Assembly: GCA_016288355.1 (NCBI GenBank)
Contig: JAEEYY010000108.1
Coordinates: 1 to 23,440, forward strand
Origin: Synergistes sp.
GTDB taxonomy: Bacteria; Synergistota; Synergistia; Synergistales; Synergistaceae
DNA: 23,440 bases
Direction: 5' to 3'
Positions 1 to 6,941 of the stretch are shown one piece after another (within the stretch, counting starts at the first letter, position 1; every line of letters begins with the position of its first letter). Both the position numbers and the translations under genes were made by a program. A model generated the notes under the pieces. It did not search any database. It was not told the DNA's origin and saw only the letters and a list, made by a program, of their open reading frames with translations.

Positions 1-1077
1 CAGCGCTGAGAAGAGCAGTCCCGAGGAGGCGCCGACGAAAAGCGTCGGGGATATCTCTCCGCCGCAGCCACCGGCCGCAAGCGTTATGCCCATAGCCAGT
101 ATCTTTATGATAAAACCGTAATAAAGAACTTTCCTTCCGGTTATCATGTCCTTTATCACGTCGCTGCCGAGGCTGAGGTAATCCCTGCCGAATACGAGAG
201 CTATGATGATCAGGAGCACGGTGCCGCAGGCGGGCTTCTTCCAGCCGGTTATGCCAAAGCGCGCAAAGATTCTGTGAACGATGTGAATACCTTCGATGTT
301 GAAGATAGAGATTATGCCGAAAAACACTCCTGCCGCAAGGACGGCTCCCAATGAAGCCGGGCCTATCGCCGGAACCGGCACCGTATAGTACGGCATATGC
401 CCCGCGCCTACGGCGGCTGCTGTAAAATAGCCCGCTATGCCGCTGATAAGCGAAGGCAGCAGTACGTCATAGAATATCTGTCCGACAAAGAGGACCTCAA
501 CGGCGAAGATCGCTCCTGCGACCGGCGTCCCGAAAACGGCGCAGAAACCGGCCGATATGCCGCAGACGATTATCTTTTTCATATCTGACTCATCTGTATT
601 GAAGATTTTGGCAATAACATAGGCGACCCCTGAGCCTATCTGCGCGCAGGGCCCCTCTATGCCGAGCGAGCCGCCCGAGGATATCGTGATTATCGTAGCA
701 ACTATCTTTACCGGCACGGCCCTGATGTCGATCAGGGTCCTTTCTTTATTGTGTATCGCGTCTATAACGGCTTCGGTACCATGTCCTGCAGACTGCGGCG
801 CAAGCGTGCGCACAAGGTAGTAGCTTATAAAGAGACCCGGCAGAAGCAGCAGATAGCGAAGGTCTACGAGCTTTGCCGCATATGAGATGGCAGTCCTGAG
901 CGCAAGCAGAAAGAGACCTGCCGCAAGCCCTACCGCAAATCCTGTGATGACGGCTATCACACACCACTTTAATACGGTGCACATCAGCCATACTTCATCG
1001 CGCACTATGTCGGGACGGCCGTTTTTTTCTTCGATATCTATCGTGACCTGTTTTTCTTTGTCGTCAGAGCTGTTCAT
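1..1077 (-). CDS. ClC-family chloride channel/transporter, 3' end outside window
   Basis: Translating the minus strand from ATG at 1077 gives 359 codons without a stop, running off the left edge, so the C-terminus is missing. The protein is a polytopic inner-membrane ClC family member that moves chloride or a similar anion. Family landmarks are visible: an SAGHGTE segment (residues 97-102) where ClC proteins carry the first anion-binding loop, GSLGIEGP (136-143) with the gating glutamate at 141, a PVAGAIFAVEVLF helix (185-197), and GGCGGEISPTLFVGA near the window edge, which corresponds to the GxFxP loop. At the position of the internal proton glutamate of E. coli ClC (E203) there seems to be Val195, so proton coupling cannot be assumed. 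A ribosome site GGTGG lies just before ATG 1077; an in-frame ATG at 1104 is possible but has no ribosome site. It is divergent from the gene at 1118. Confidence 0.9.
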   Translation of the reverse strand, partial: MNSSDDKEKQVTIDIEEKNGRPDIVRDEVWLMCTVLKWCVIAVITGFAVGLAAGLFLLALRTAISYAAKLVDLRYLLLLPGLFISYYLVRTLAPQSAGHGTEAVIDAIHNKERTLIDIRAVPVKIVATIITISSGGSLGIEGPCAQIGSGVAYVIAKIFNTDESDMKKIIVCGISAGFCAVFGTPVAGAIFAVEVLFVGQIFYDVLLPSLISGIAGYFTAAAVGAGHMPYYTVPVPAIGPASLGAVLAAGVFFGIISIFNIEGIHIVHRIFARFGITGWKKPACGTVLLIIIALVFGRDYLSLGSDVIKDMITGRKVLYYGFIIKILAMGITLAAGGCGGEISPTLFVGASSGLLFSAL

Positions 1078-1117
1078 GATCGCCACCGAAAGCCATTTTA
1101 GCATAAAGAGCTGATCG

Positions 1118-1744
1118 ATGCGTTATAATAGCCGCATGAAAGAGAAGATCGCAAGAGCGGCGGACAAAACCGGAAAAATATTGATATTAACGGCATTGGC
1201 GGCGGCGTTTGTTTTTACAGGCTGGAGGATAGCTACGAGGAAGGCCTATATTGCCCACGAAAAGGCGCAGTGCTGCGCCATGGCCGCCAGTGCTGCGCTG
1301 TGCGCCGCTGATGCTGTCGCACACGACGCAGCAGTAGCCTCTCTTGTAAAAGAATCAAATTCGGTCGAATATATTTCGGAGCACAGAAAAATGCCTGAAA
1401 GTATAAATGTTAAAGTCATCATAAACTCAGAGGAAAACTCATTTCTTATAAAGTCGATCGTTTCTTCCGGATGGAATTCACGCAGTCCCCAGAGCAGCAG
1501 CTTCTCTTTAAAGCTTTACGAAACGGAAAATATTATTTTTGAAAGCGGCGCAGATGCGGAAGCCGCAGCGCTTGTAGCGGCAGCCCGCAGCGATATTAGC
1601 CCGGGGAAAAAGCAGATGGAGCATATATTCACTTTCCCCAACGAACGCCCGTGCCCGGCGCCCTTTGCGGCTAAAAGCGCTTCCGTCAGCTGCTTCGGCG
1701 AAAAAGATATCTGGATAGTATTCTTTGACGAAAAAAACGATTAG
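1118..1744 (+). CDS. Unrecognised single-pass membrane protein, 208 aa
   Basis: I do not recognise this protein. It opens with a basic stretch, has one hydrophobic segment at about residues 22-39 (ILILTALAAAFVFTGW), and then an alanine-rich part containing a Cys-Cys pair and a further Cys. The rest is a mixed soluble domain of about 150 residues, so the layout is that of an N-terminally anchored protein facing outside the cytoplasm. The start is uncertain: ATG 1118 is preceded only by a weak AGAG, and ATG 1136 is the alternative. It lies 41 bases from the divergent ClC start and faces the 3' end of the LysR gene. The open frame is long, and no better frame competes on either strand, which supports a real gene. 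No function is proposed. Confidence 0.55.
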   Translation: MRYNSRMKEKIARAADKTGKILILTALAAAFVFTGWRIATRKAYIAHEKAQCCAMAASAALCAADAVAHDAAVASLVKESNSVEYISEHRKMPESINVKVIINSEENSFLIKSIVSSGWNSRSPQSSSFSLKLYETENIIFESGADAEAAALVAAARSDISPGKKQMEHIFTFPNERPCPAPFAAKSASVSCFGEKDIWIVFFDEKND

Positions 1745-1819
1745 CCTGTCTCTTTTCGCGTTTTGACACGCAGCTTCACAGGCTTATAGACCGAAGTTAA
1801 GAGTGCTTATTGCTGAAAG

Positions 1820-2680
1820 TTATATAAGCTGTTTGAAATAGTTTTTCGCAAATTCAAGAAATACCCTTACTTCCTGCTTCTGCGTATTGTTTTCGGTCCA
1901 TGTAATGAATATGTTGCGTCTGCATATCGGATTTTTTATGTCAAGCAACCGGGCCTTGTCTGAGTTGATCTTTCCCCATGTCGATTCCGGCCACATTGCT
2001 ATTCCCAGCCCTGCGTTCACAAATTCTCTGATCATCTGGGGACTGTCGCTTTCAAATGCTACGCTGGGCGTATATCCGCATATATTGAAGATTTGCATCG
2101 TTATATCGTGCAGCATATGATTTTCATTAAGCGTGATAAAACTTTCGTTGCGCAGATCGGCAAGGTTGACTGCGTTTAAAAGTGCAAGCGGAGAAGTCAT
2201 CGGAACGGCTAATTTTATCTCTTCGCTGAGCACGAGCGTGCCGTTATTCGGCAGGATATTCGGCAGAGACGAAGATATACAGAGATCACACTTCACAGAT
2301 TTCCCTTTTTGAATCAATTCAAAATTGATCAGAGGATAATCCTTTTTAAACTTTGAGAGCATATCTGACAGCAGCGAAGAGGCGGCAAGAACGTTGAGCA
2401 CGATCGTCTCATGGCTTTTGCCGGAAGCTACGCTCAGCTCATTCGGCAGATTGTCGAGCGATGCCATAATGCCTTTTAAGCGTTCCTGCAGCGTTTTGCC
2501 TGCGTTGTTCAGTTTTATTCTCTTCCCCGACCTGTCAAAGAGCGGCACTCCAAGTTCCGCCTCAAGCATATGGATCGCTTTGCTGACCGAAGGCTGCGAT
2601 ATAAAAAGCTCATCCGCCGCCTTTGAAAAATTTTCGTATTTGGCTACCGTCAGAAAGTAACGCAGCTGAAAAAGCTCCAA
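1820..2680 (-). CDS. LysR-type transcriptional regulator
   Basis: The 286-residue length is typical of the LysR family. Residues 1-60 form the winged helix-turn-helix, with the classic pattern ENFSKAADELFISQPSVSKA and then LEAELGVPLFDR. Residues from about 88 onward are the two-lobed effector-binding domain. The start is TTG at 2680, preceded by AAGGGG about 9 bases upstream; the protein begins MELFQLRYF, the normal start point for the family. It is divergent from the amidohydrolase-permease-malonate decarboxylase operon, with about 140 AT-rich bases between them. LysR proteins usually control the divergent neighbour with its substrate or an intermediate as ligand, so malonate or a precursor is the likely effector (inference). 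It is not a close look-alike of a regulator whose ligand I could name. Confidence 0.9.
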   Translation of the reverse strand: MELFQLRYFLTVAKYENFSKAADELFISQPSVSKAIHMLEAELGVPLFDRSGKRIKLNNAGKTLQERLKGIMASLDNLPNELSVASGKSHETIVLNVLAASSLLSDMLSKFKKDYPLINFELIQKGKSVKCDLCISSSLPNILPNNGTLVLSEEIKLAVPMTSPLALLNAVNLADLRNESFITLNENHMLHDITMQIFNICGYTPSVAFESDSPQMIREFVNAGLGIAMWPESTWGKINSDKARLLDIKNPICRRNIFITWTENNTQKQEVRVFLEFAKNYFKQLI

Positions 2681-2749
2681 AGCAAAGGCCCCTTATATAG
2701 ATAAAAGTTATATAAAACAGTCTTATTATATATTGGACAAATAATAACG

Positions 2750-2807
2750 GCAAGCTTATTTTTATAACAGCCAATAATAAGCAGTATTTGCAAGCATATT
2801 TTTATAA
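2750..2807 (+). repeat. 18-base direct repeat, 40-base period, before the malonate operon
   Basis: GCAAGCTTATTTTTATAA at 2750-2767 recurs as GCAAGCATATTTTTATAA at 2790-2807 with one mismatch. The start-to-start distance is 40 bases, close to four helical turns, so both copies sit roughly on the same DNA face. An AATAATAA stretch also precedes each copy at a variable distance. Tandem half-sites with helical phasing are typical of regulator binding, but nothing in the sequence proves LysR binds here. The second copy overlaps the region just before the ribosome site. Confidence 0.55.
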
Positions 2808-2810
2808 TAA

Positions 2811-2815
2811 GGAGG
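2811..2815 (+). promoter_or_regulatory. Ribosome binding site that fixes the amidohydrolase start
   Basis: AAGGAGG ends at 2815, 8 bases before TTG 2824. The upstream TTG at 2788 would place this motif inside the coding sequence and has no ribosome site of its own, so 2824 is preferred. Confidence 0.75.
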
Positions 2816-2823
2816 ACATTATT

Positions 2824-4011
2824 TTGGATTTCAAGAATCTACCGTTTTTTGACAACCACACGCATCTTCTTGACCCGAATCTGACGTCGCTTACCAAGAA
2901 AAGCTACATTATGCGCTTTGTACACGGTTATCAGGATATGGAGCCGTGGGATAAGGGCGTCGAGTCGGATTACACAGTCGGTCATGCCTCAGCCTGGCAG
3001 GTAAGCAACATTGAAAATCTGGGGTTGGTCAAGCTGATCACGCATTTCCTTTCTGAACGTTTTGGCTGTGAAGAAACGCCTGACGCGGTGACCGAAGCGC
3101 GCAACGCGTTTATCGCCGGAGATCCGGAGAAGCTTAAGGCGTACACTAAGTCGCTTTACGACGAGGAAGGAATAATAGGGACAGTCCTTGACAGCCACGA
3201 CCCGTGGGGCGATCCGAAGGATAAGGTCTTCCCCTGCCCGGTCTACAGGCTGTACAACTTTGAAGACGACTATTTTGAACTGCTTCCCAATGCCTCTTCT
3301 TTCAAGTCTTTGATGGAGGAAATGGAGAAGAGGATCCGCAAAGCGATAAGCGACGGTTTCAAAGCGCTTAAGGGACATGTGGCTGAGAACTATACGATGG
3401 AAGTCCGTGTAGTCTCAGACAGCGACGCCGAGAAAAAACTGGCGGCGGCGCAGAAGGGTGAAGATAAGGGCGCAGTCGAGGATGTGTTCTTCGCAATGTA
3501 CCGGCATGTCCTGCTCCTTGCGGCAGAGCTGGGTGTAACAGTTCATATCCATGCGGGTACGACCGGCTTCAACCGCAAGAGCGCGGCATATGTTCCAAGC
3601 CTTGATCCTTTCCTTTTTGTTCCGTTCTACATGTCTGACAACGCGCTAACAAAAGCAAGAGTGGTATTCCTGCACCAGGGATTCCCCTATACACGTCATG
3701 CAGGGATGATAGCCTACGCCTTCCCGAACATCTTTGTTGATACCAGCTGGGTGCTCCCGTGGAACGCTTACGCATTCCGCACCAATCTTGAAGATCTGCT
3801 GGGCGTATGCCCGCACAAGAAGATACTCTTCGGCACAGGGCAGCACGGCATTCCTGAGATCGCATGGGCTTCCGCGAAAGTCGCGAAGGCCTGCCTTGCC
3901 GATGTGCTTGAAAGCCAGTGCCGTATGGGCCTCATGTCTGTAAAACAGGCCGAAAAGACTGCCAGCCAGCTGCTCTTTGAAAACGGAAAGGAACTTTACA
4001 AGATCAACTGA
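2824..4011 (+). CDS. Amidohydrolase-2 (FluG-like) family protein with altered metal site
   Basis: The family consists of metal-dependent TIM-barrel hydrolases and decarboxylases acting in the cytoplasm. Seen here are an N-terminal DNHTH motif (His12, His14), a VHIHAGTTG strand (His241, His243), VVFLHQG (His284) and Lys183 in GFKALKGH, a candidate bridging lysine. The strand-8 motif, normally FGTD or FGSD, reads FGTGQHG: Gly339 replaces the catalytic Asp. Start choice: the frame is open from TTG 2788, but GGAGG at 2811-2815 lies 8 bases before an in-frame TTG at 2824, which gives MDFKNLPFFDNHTH and 395 residues. It is the first gene of the operon, followed by two hairpins and then a permease and malonate decarboxylase. 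It may release malonate from an imported precursor, or have a non-hydrolytic role; the substrate cannot be read from sequence. Confidence 0.75.
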   Translation: MDFKNLPFFDNHTHLLDPNLTSLTKKSYIMRFVHGYQDMEPWDKGVESDYTVGHASAWQVSNIENLGLVKLITHFLSERFGCEETPDAVTEARNAFIAGDPEKLKAYTKSLYDEEGIIGTVLDSHDPWGDPKDKVFPCPVYRLYNFEDDYFELLPNASSFKSLMEEMEKRIRKAISDGFKALKGHVAENYTMEVRVVSDSDAEKKLAAAQKGEDKGAVEDVFFAMYRHVLLLAAELGVTVHIHAGTTGFNRKSAAYVPSLDPFLFVPFYMSDNALTKARVVFLHQGFPYTRHAGMIAYAFPNIFVDTSWVLPWNAYAFRTNLEDLLGVCPHKKILFGTGQHGIPEIAWASAKVAKACLADVLESQCRMGLMSVKQAEKTASQLLFENGKELYKIN

Positions 4012-4012
4012 T

Positions 4013-4054
4013 TTTTATTTCGGCGGTCGTTCGTCTGCGGCCGCCGAAATAAAA
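4013..4054 (+). terminator. Long intercistronic hairpin after the amidohydrolase
   Basis: TTTTATTTCGGCGG (4013-4026) pairs with CCGCCGAAATAAAA (4041-4054), a 14-base-pair stem that extends by about three more pairs around a loop near 4030-4037. It starts two bases after the stop codon. No T-run follows on the plus strand (the 3' arm ends in A's), so it may act as an mRNA-stabilising or partial-termination hairpin rather than a full terminator. Confidence 0.6.
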
Positions 4055-4056
4055 TA

Positions 4057-4080
4057 ATTCCGCTTTGTCGCGGAATCTTT
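4057..4080 (+). terminator. Second short hairpin, possible attenuator
   Basis: ATTCCGC (4057-4063) pairs with GCGGAAT (4070-4076) around a 6-base loop and is followed by CTTT, then ATTTTTT about 10 bases later. It sits between the first hairpin and the permease ribosome site. Weak termination here would lower expression of the transporter and decarboxylase genes relative to the amidohydrolase. Confidence 0.4.
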
Positions 4081-4121
4081 GCCGCACATTTTTTAATTAA
4101 CCGAAATGGAGGATCGTTTTT

Positions 4122-5513
4122 ATGATTACTGTTATTGTACCGATATGCTTGCTTGTGTTCCTGCTGCTGTGCAAAAAGATACCCTTCTTCGGCGGCAATA
4201 TACCGGCCGCATTAGGTGCCGCTGGCGTATGCGCAATGATCATGGGCGGGATACTCAACCCGATCAAATGGGGCGAAGCATGGCTGTATGGAGTTGATAC
4301 GATCGCGTGGGTCCTTTTCCTCACCGTATTCGGCAGTATCTACGCCCAGACGCAGATAAAGCTCGGGACTATGGATACGGTCTTCGAATGCTTTAAAGCT
4401 AAATTCGGGGAAAGACCGCGTATCCTCATCTGCTGCATACTGCTTACCCTCGTTATCTCCGGCTCTCTGCTTGGCGGCGGCACCCCTTCGATCGCTATAG
4501 TGGGCGTTCTTATGATACCGTCGATGGTACAGCTCGGGCTTGACCAGGATCAGATTTGCGCAACGCTTGTTATGGGCGGATCCATAGGGTCTTTGATGCC
4601 TCCTGTCAGCCAGGCTATCTTCCTTTCGTCTTCACTCATCCACATCGACGTCGACATTGCCAACCAGTATGCGTATTTCACTATCTTCAGCGCTTTTATA
4701 GTTGAGTGTCTGTATGTCGCACACCGCTTTGTAAGGAAAGATGCGAAAATAGTCGACTACGACGAGAACGGTAAAATAATACCGCCGGAGTCGGTCGGAA
4801 GCATCCTCTCCAAGAAATGGTACACACTTATCCCGTTTGCCTTCCTTCTCGTCATAATACTTCTTCGTTCCTTCAAGATCGTTGATATCGTTCCTCTTGT
4901 GCTTAACCAGATCCAGATCGGCGGCGAACCTTTCCTTAAGGCCCTTAAAAAGATTTTCTTCATCAAGGGCTTTACGAATGTTACAAACCTTATACTGATA
5001 CTCTCTACTTTCGTCGCCTATGCCTTCCCGCAGGTCCATAAGACCGGGGCGGAATGCATCGTAAAGGGCTTCAAAAACTCTGTTAAGATGATGATAATCC
5101 TCTTCTTCTCAGCGTTCATGGTCGGTTCTTTCACATTTGGCGGTCAGATAGAGGTCGTAAAGGAGTTTGCAAAGCATCTTGACCTCAACGTTCTGAAATT
5201 CGGCGGCATGGCGGCAATGGTAATTATGGGAATGCTTTGCGGCACCCAGTCGACGCCTAACAACGCGATATTCTCATTCTTCGGTCCGGCGCTGCTTCAG
5301 GCCGGTATCGAACCGGGCAAAGCCGCGGCGGCAGGCGCTCAGTTTGCGGCGGCAGGGCAGGGAATGCCCCCGGCAGATACAGTTACATTCTTCACTGCCG
5401 GTCTTGTCGGCGGCGTGCTCGGCAAAGAAGTCAACCCGCTCCGCTCGATGTTCCTGGCGGCTCCTGTCTGGCTCTGGGTCATTTTCACAGGTATGCTGCT
5501 GCTCTATATCTAA
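4122..5513 (+). CDS. DctM-like (IT superfamily) large permease, probable malonate or precursor importer
   Basis: This 463-residue integral membrane protein has about eleven or twelve hydrophobic segments arranged in two similar halves. The first half carries GSLLGGGTPSIAIVG and GGSIGSLMPPVSQ (about residues 110-170). The second carries GMLCGTQSTPNNAIFS and GQGMPPADT (about 370-430). Such paired re-entrant loops are typical of DctM-type TRAP large permeases and related ion transporters. No DctP binding protein or DctQ small permease is nearby, so it may work alone or with distant partners. The start is ATG 4122 with GGAGG 9 bases upstream. By position it is the best candidate for bringing in malonate or its precursor, replacing the MadL/MadM pair of Malonomonas rubra; that role is inference. 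A hairpin follows before the next gene. Confidence 0.75.
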   Translation: MITVIVPICLLVFLLLCKKIPFFGGNIPAALGAAGVCAMIMGGILNPIKWGEAWLYGVDTIAWVLFLTVFGSIYAQTQIKLGTMDTVFECFKAKFGERPRILICCILLTLVISGSLLGGGTPSIAIVGVLMIPSMVQLGLDQDQICATLVMGGSIGSLMPPVSQAIFLSSSLIHIDVDIANQYAYFTIFSAFIVECLYVAHRFVRKDAKIVDYDENGKIIPPESVGSILSKKWYTLIPFAFLLVIILLRSFKIVDIVPLVLNQIQIGGEPFLKALKKIFFIKGFTNVTNLILILSTFVAYAFPQVHKTGAECIVKGFKNSVKMMIILFFSAFMVGSFTFGGQIEVVKEFAKHLDLNVLKFGGMAAMVIMGMLCGTQSTPNNAIFSFFGPALLQAGIEPGKAAAAGAQFAAAGQGMPPADTVTFFTAGLVGGVLGKEVNPLRSMFLAAPVWLWVIFTGMLLLYI

Positions 5514-5536
5514 ATCAAAATATATCCGGACTTTTT

Positions 5537-5564
5537 GTCACTGCCGCCCCGCGGCGGCAGTGAC
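5537..5564 (+). terminator. Perfect 12-bp intercistronic hairpin
   Basis: GTCACTGCCGCC (5537-5548) and GGCGGCAGTGAC (5553-5564) form a perfect 12-base-pair, GC-rich stem with a 4-base loop. It is preceded by CTTTTT and followed by ATTGTTTGC, which is not a good T-run. It separates the transporter from the energy-coupling genes and probably protects or trims mRNA, or gives partial termination. Confidence 0.55.
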
Positions 5565-5595
5565 ATTGTTTGCATTTACTGGAGGGTGCTGCTGA

Positions 5596-5730
5596 ATGAA
5601 TGTCGTTGCGTACGCCGCTTTTGCCTATTTATCTACCGCGCTGATCTCGCTTGCGGTAATAACTATCGTAGTTTTGGTAAACAAAATGCTGCTTTCATTT
5701 TCAAAAGGTAAAAGTGAGGAAAGACAATGA
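5596..5730 (+). CDS. 44-aa single-helix membrane protein, candidate gamma-like subunit of the decarboxylase pump
   Basis: This short reading frame has ATG 5596, GGAGGG 9 bases upstream, and a TGA that overlaps the madB start in an ATGA junction. Residues 3-35 are one long hydrophobic segment (AFAYLSTALISLAVITIVVL), followed by a short charged tail, FSKGKSEERQ. The shape resembles the small gamma subunits (OadG/MmdC type) that anchor the soluble part of oxaloacetate or methylmalonyl-CoA decarboxylase to the beta pump, but it is roughly half the OadG length and lacks the long C-terminal tail. The strong ribosome site and coupling to madB support a real gene. The subunit role is inference; it could also be a small stabilising peptide. 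Confidence 0.65.
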   Translation: MNVVAYAAFAYLSTALISLAVITIVVLVNKMLLSFSKGKSEERQ

Positions 5731-6941
5731 TCACCCGCGAACTTCTTATTAATCTTTTCCCCGGCATAGCAAGCTTTGCGATACAGAGACCAGAGATCGC
5801 CGCGGCCCGCATCGTTCTTATTGCCGCCGGTTTTATCCTGGCATACCTCGGCTTTAAAAGGAAACTTGAACCTCTTATCATGGTCCCGATGGGCGTCGGC
5901 ATGATGTGCGTCAATGCCGGAGTCCTGTTTTTCGCTGACGGATCGCTCGGCACGCTTTTTGTAGCGCCTCTCGTTGAGGACCCTGCGGCACTTATCAATG
6001 TAATGCAGGTGAATTTCCTGCAGCCGATATATAACTTTATGTTCAGCAACAGCCTTATCGCATGCCTCGTCTTCATGGGCATAGGTGCGATGAGCGAGAT
6101 CTCATTCATTATCATGAATCCTTTTACAAGCATTTTCATAGCTCTCTGCGCTGAGGCCGGCACGTTTATCGCCCTTGTTCTGGGCGTATGGCTGGGGCTT
6201 GCGCCGCAGGAAGCCGCTTCGGTCGCGATAATCGGCGGCGCCGACGGACCTATGGTCCTGTTCGGTTCTCTTATGATGGCCCCCAAACTGTTCGTGCCGA
6301 TCTCGATAATCGCATATCTTTACCTGAGTCTTACCTACGCAGCTTATCCGTACCTTATTAAAAAACTTGTGCCCGCGAAATACCGCGGCATTGATTTTGA
6401 ATATGATATTCCGGAAGTTCCGCAGAAGACAGTATTTATCTTCTGTGTGATAGTATGCGGACTGCTCTGCCTGCTGCTGCCGGTCGCCTCTCCTCTGATA
6501 ATGTCCTTCTTCCTCGGGCTTATCATCAAAGAAGCGGCGATAGAGCCTTATCAGGAACTGCTGGAAAATACGATCTTATACCTTTCGACCTTTCTGCTCG
6601 GACTGATGCTCGGCACGCTCTGCGAAGCTTCGGTGCTGCTTGATTCAAAGGTATTCATTCTGCTGGTCATCGGCGTTGCGGCGCTCTTCTTCTCCGGTAT
6701 CGGAGGAATTGCCGGCGGCTGGCTGATGTATTTGCTTAAGAAGAAAAAATTCAACCCGCTTATCGGCATCGCCGGAGTTTCCTGCGTTCCTACTACGGCG
6801 AAGATAGCGCAGCATGTTGCAGAGGAGGAAAATCCTTTTGCTGTGATACTGCCTCTTGCCATGGGCGCAAATATTGCCGGTGTGATAGTTTCAGCGATCG
6901 CTACCGGTGTATATGTTTCAACGATCGGGCTGATACGCTGA
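5727..6941 (+). CDS. madB: Malonate decarboxylase carboxybiotin decarboxylase subunit, Na+ pump
   Basis: MadB belongs to the OadB/GcdB/MmdB family of inner-membrane proteins that decarboxylate carboxybiotin and use the energy to export Na+. The 404 residues include multiple hydrophobic helices and the family signature IIGGADGPMVLFGS with Asp173, equivalent to the essential Asp203 of Klebsiella OadB. The other family hallmark, MGANIAGVIVSA, keeps the Asn (382), Gly (385) and Ser (389) pattern of OadB helix VIII. MadB-type rather than OadB-type is inferred from the neighbours, which are malonate-specific. It overlaps the 44-residue gene upstream (ATGA) and birA downstream (TGATG). Expected role: take carboxybiotin from MadF, release CO2, pump sodium. 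Confidence 0.92.
   Translation: MITRELLINLFPGIASFAIQRPEIAAARIVLIAAGFILAYLGFKRKLEPLIMVPMGVGMMCVNAGVLFFADGSLGTLFVAPLVEDPAALINVMQVNFLQPIYNFMFSNSLIACLVFMGIGAMSEISFIIMNPFTSIFIALCAEAGTFIALVLGVWLGLAPQEAASVAIIGGADGPMVLFGSLMMAPKLFVPISIIAYLYLSLTYAAYPYLIKKLVPAKYRGIDFEYDIPEVPQKTVFIFCVIVCGLLCLLLPVASPLIMSFFLGLIIKEAAIEPYQELLENTILYLSTFLLGLMLGTLCEASVLLDSKVFILLVIGVAALFFSGIGGIAGGWLMYLLKKKKFNPLIGIAGVSCVPTTAKIAQHVAEEENPFAVILPLAMGANIAGVIVSAIATGVYVSTIGLIR

Larger units (their letters stand above)
2681..2823. promoter_or_regulatory. Divergent intergenic control region of the LysR gene and the malonate operon
   Basis: This strongly AT-rich 143-base gap must hold both divergent promoters and the regulator's operator. 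TTATAT recurs at 2693, 2708 and about 2726. A nearly perfect 18-base direct repeat follows (separate entry). TTGGAC at 2733-2738 with TATTTT at 2757-2762 (18-base spacer) is the best sigma-70-like pair I can see for the plus strand, but it is weak. The location is certain by context; the exact promoter is not. Confidence 0.5.

Noticed and set aside
746..991. Minus-strand 81-codon frame inside the ClC region
   Set aside because: It is in a different frame from the ClC protein, which is continuous from 1077 to the window edge; Cys/Arg-rich nonsense translation.
1743..1784. AGCCTGT...ACAGGCT inverted repeat after the 208-aa gene as a terminator
   Set aside because: Only 7 base pairs with a 28-base loop and no T-run; too weak to call.
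2788..2823. Upstream TTG start of the amidohydrolase
   Set aside because: It would bury the AAGGAGG ribosome site inside the gene and add residues that do not match the family; TTG 2824 is preferred.
5663..6286. 207-codon minus-strand frame opposite madB
   Set aside because: It covers the OadB-family signature on the other strand and has no recognisable motif; a shadow frame.
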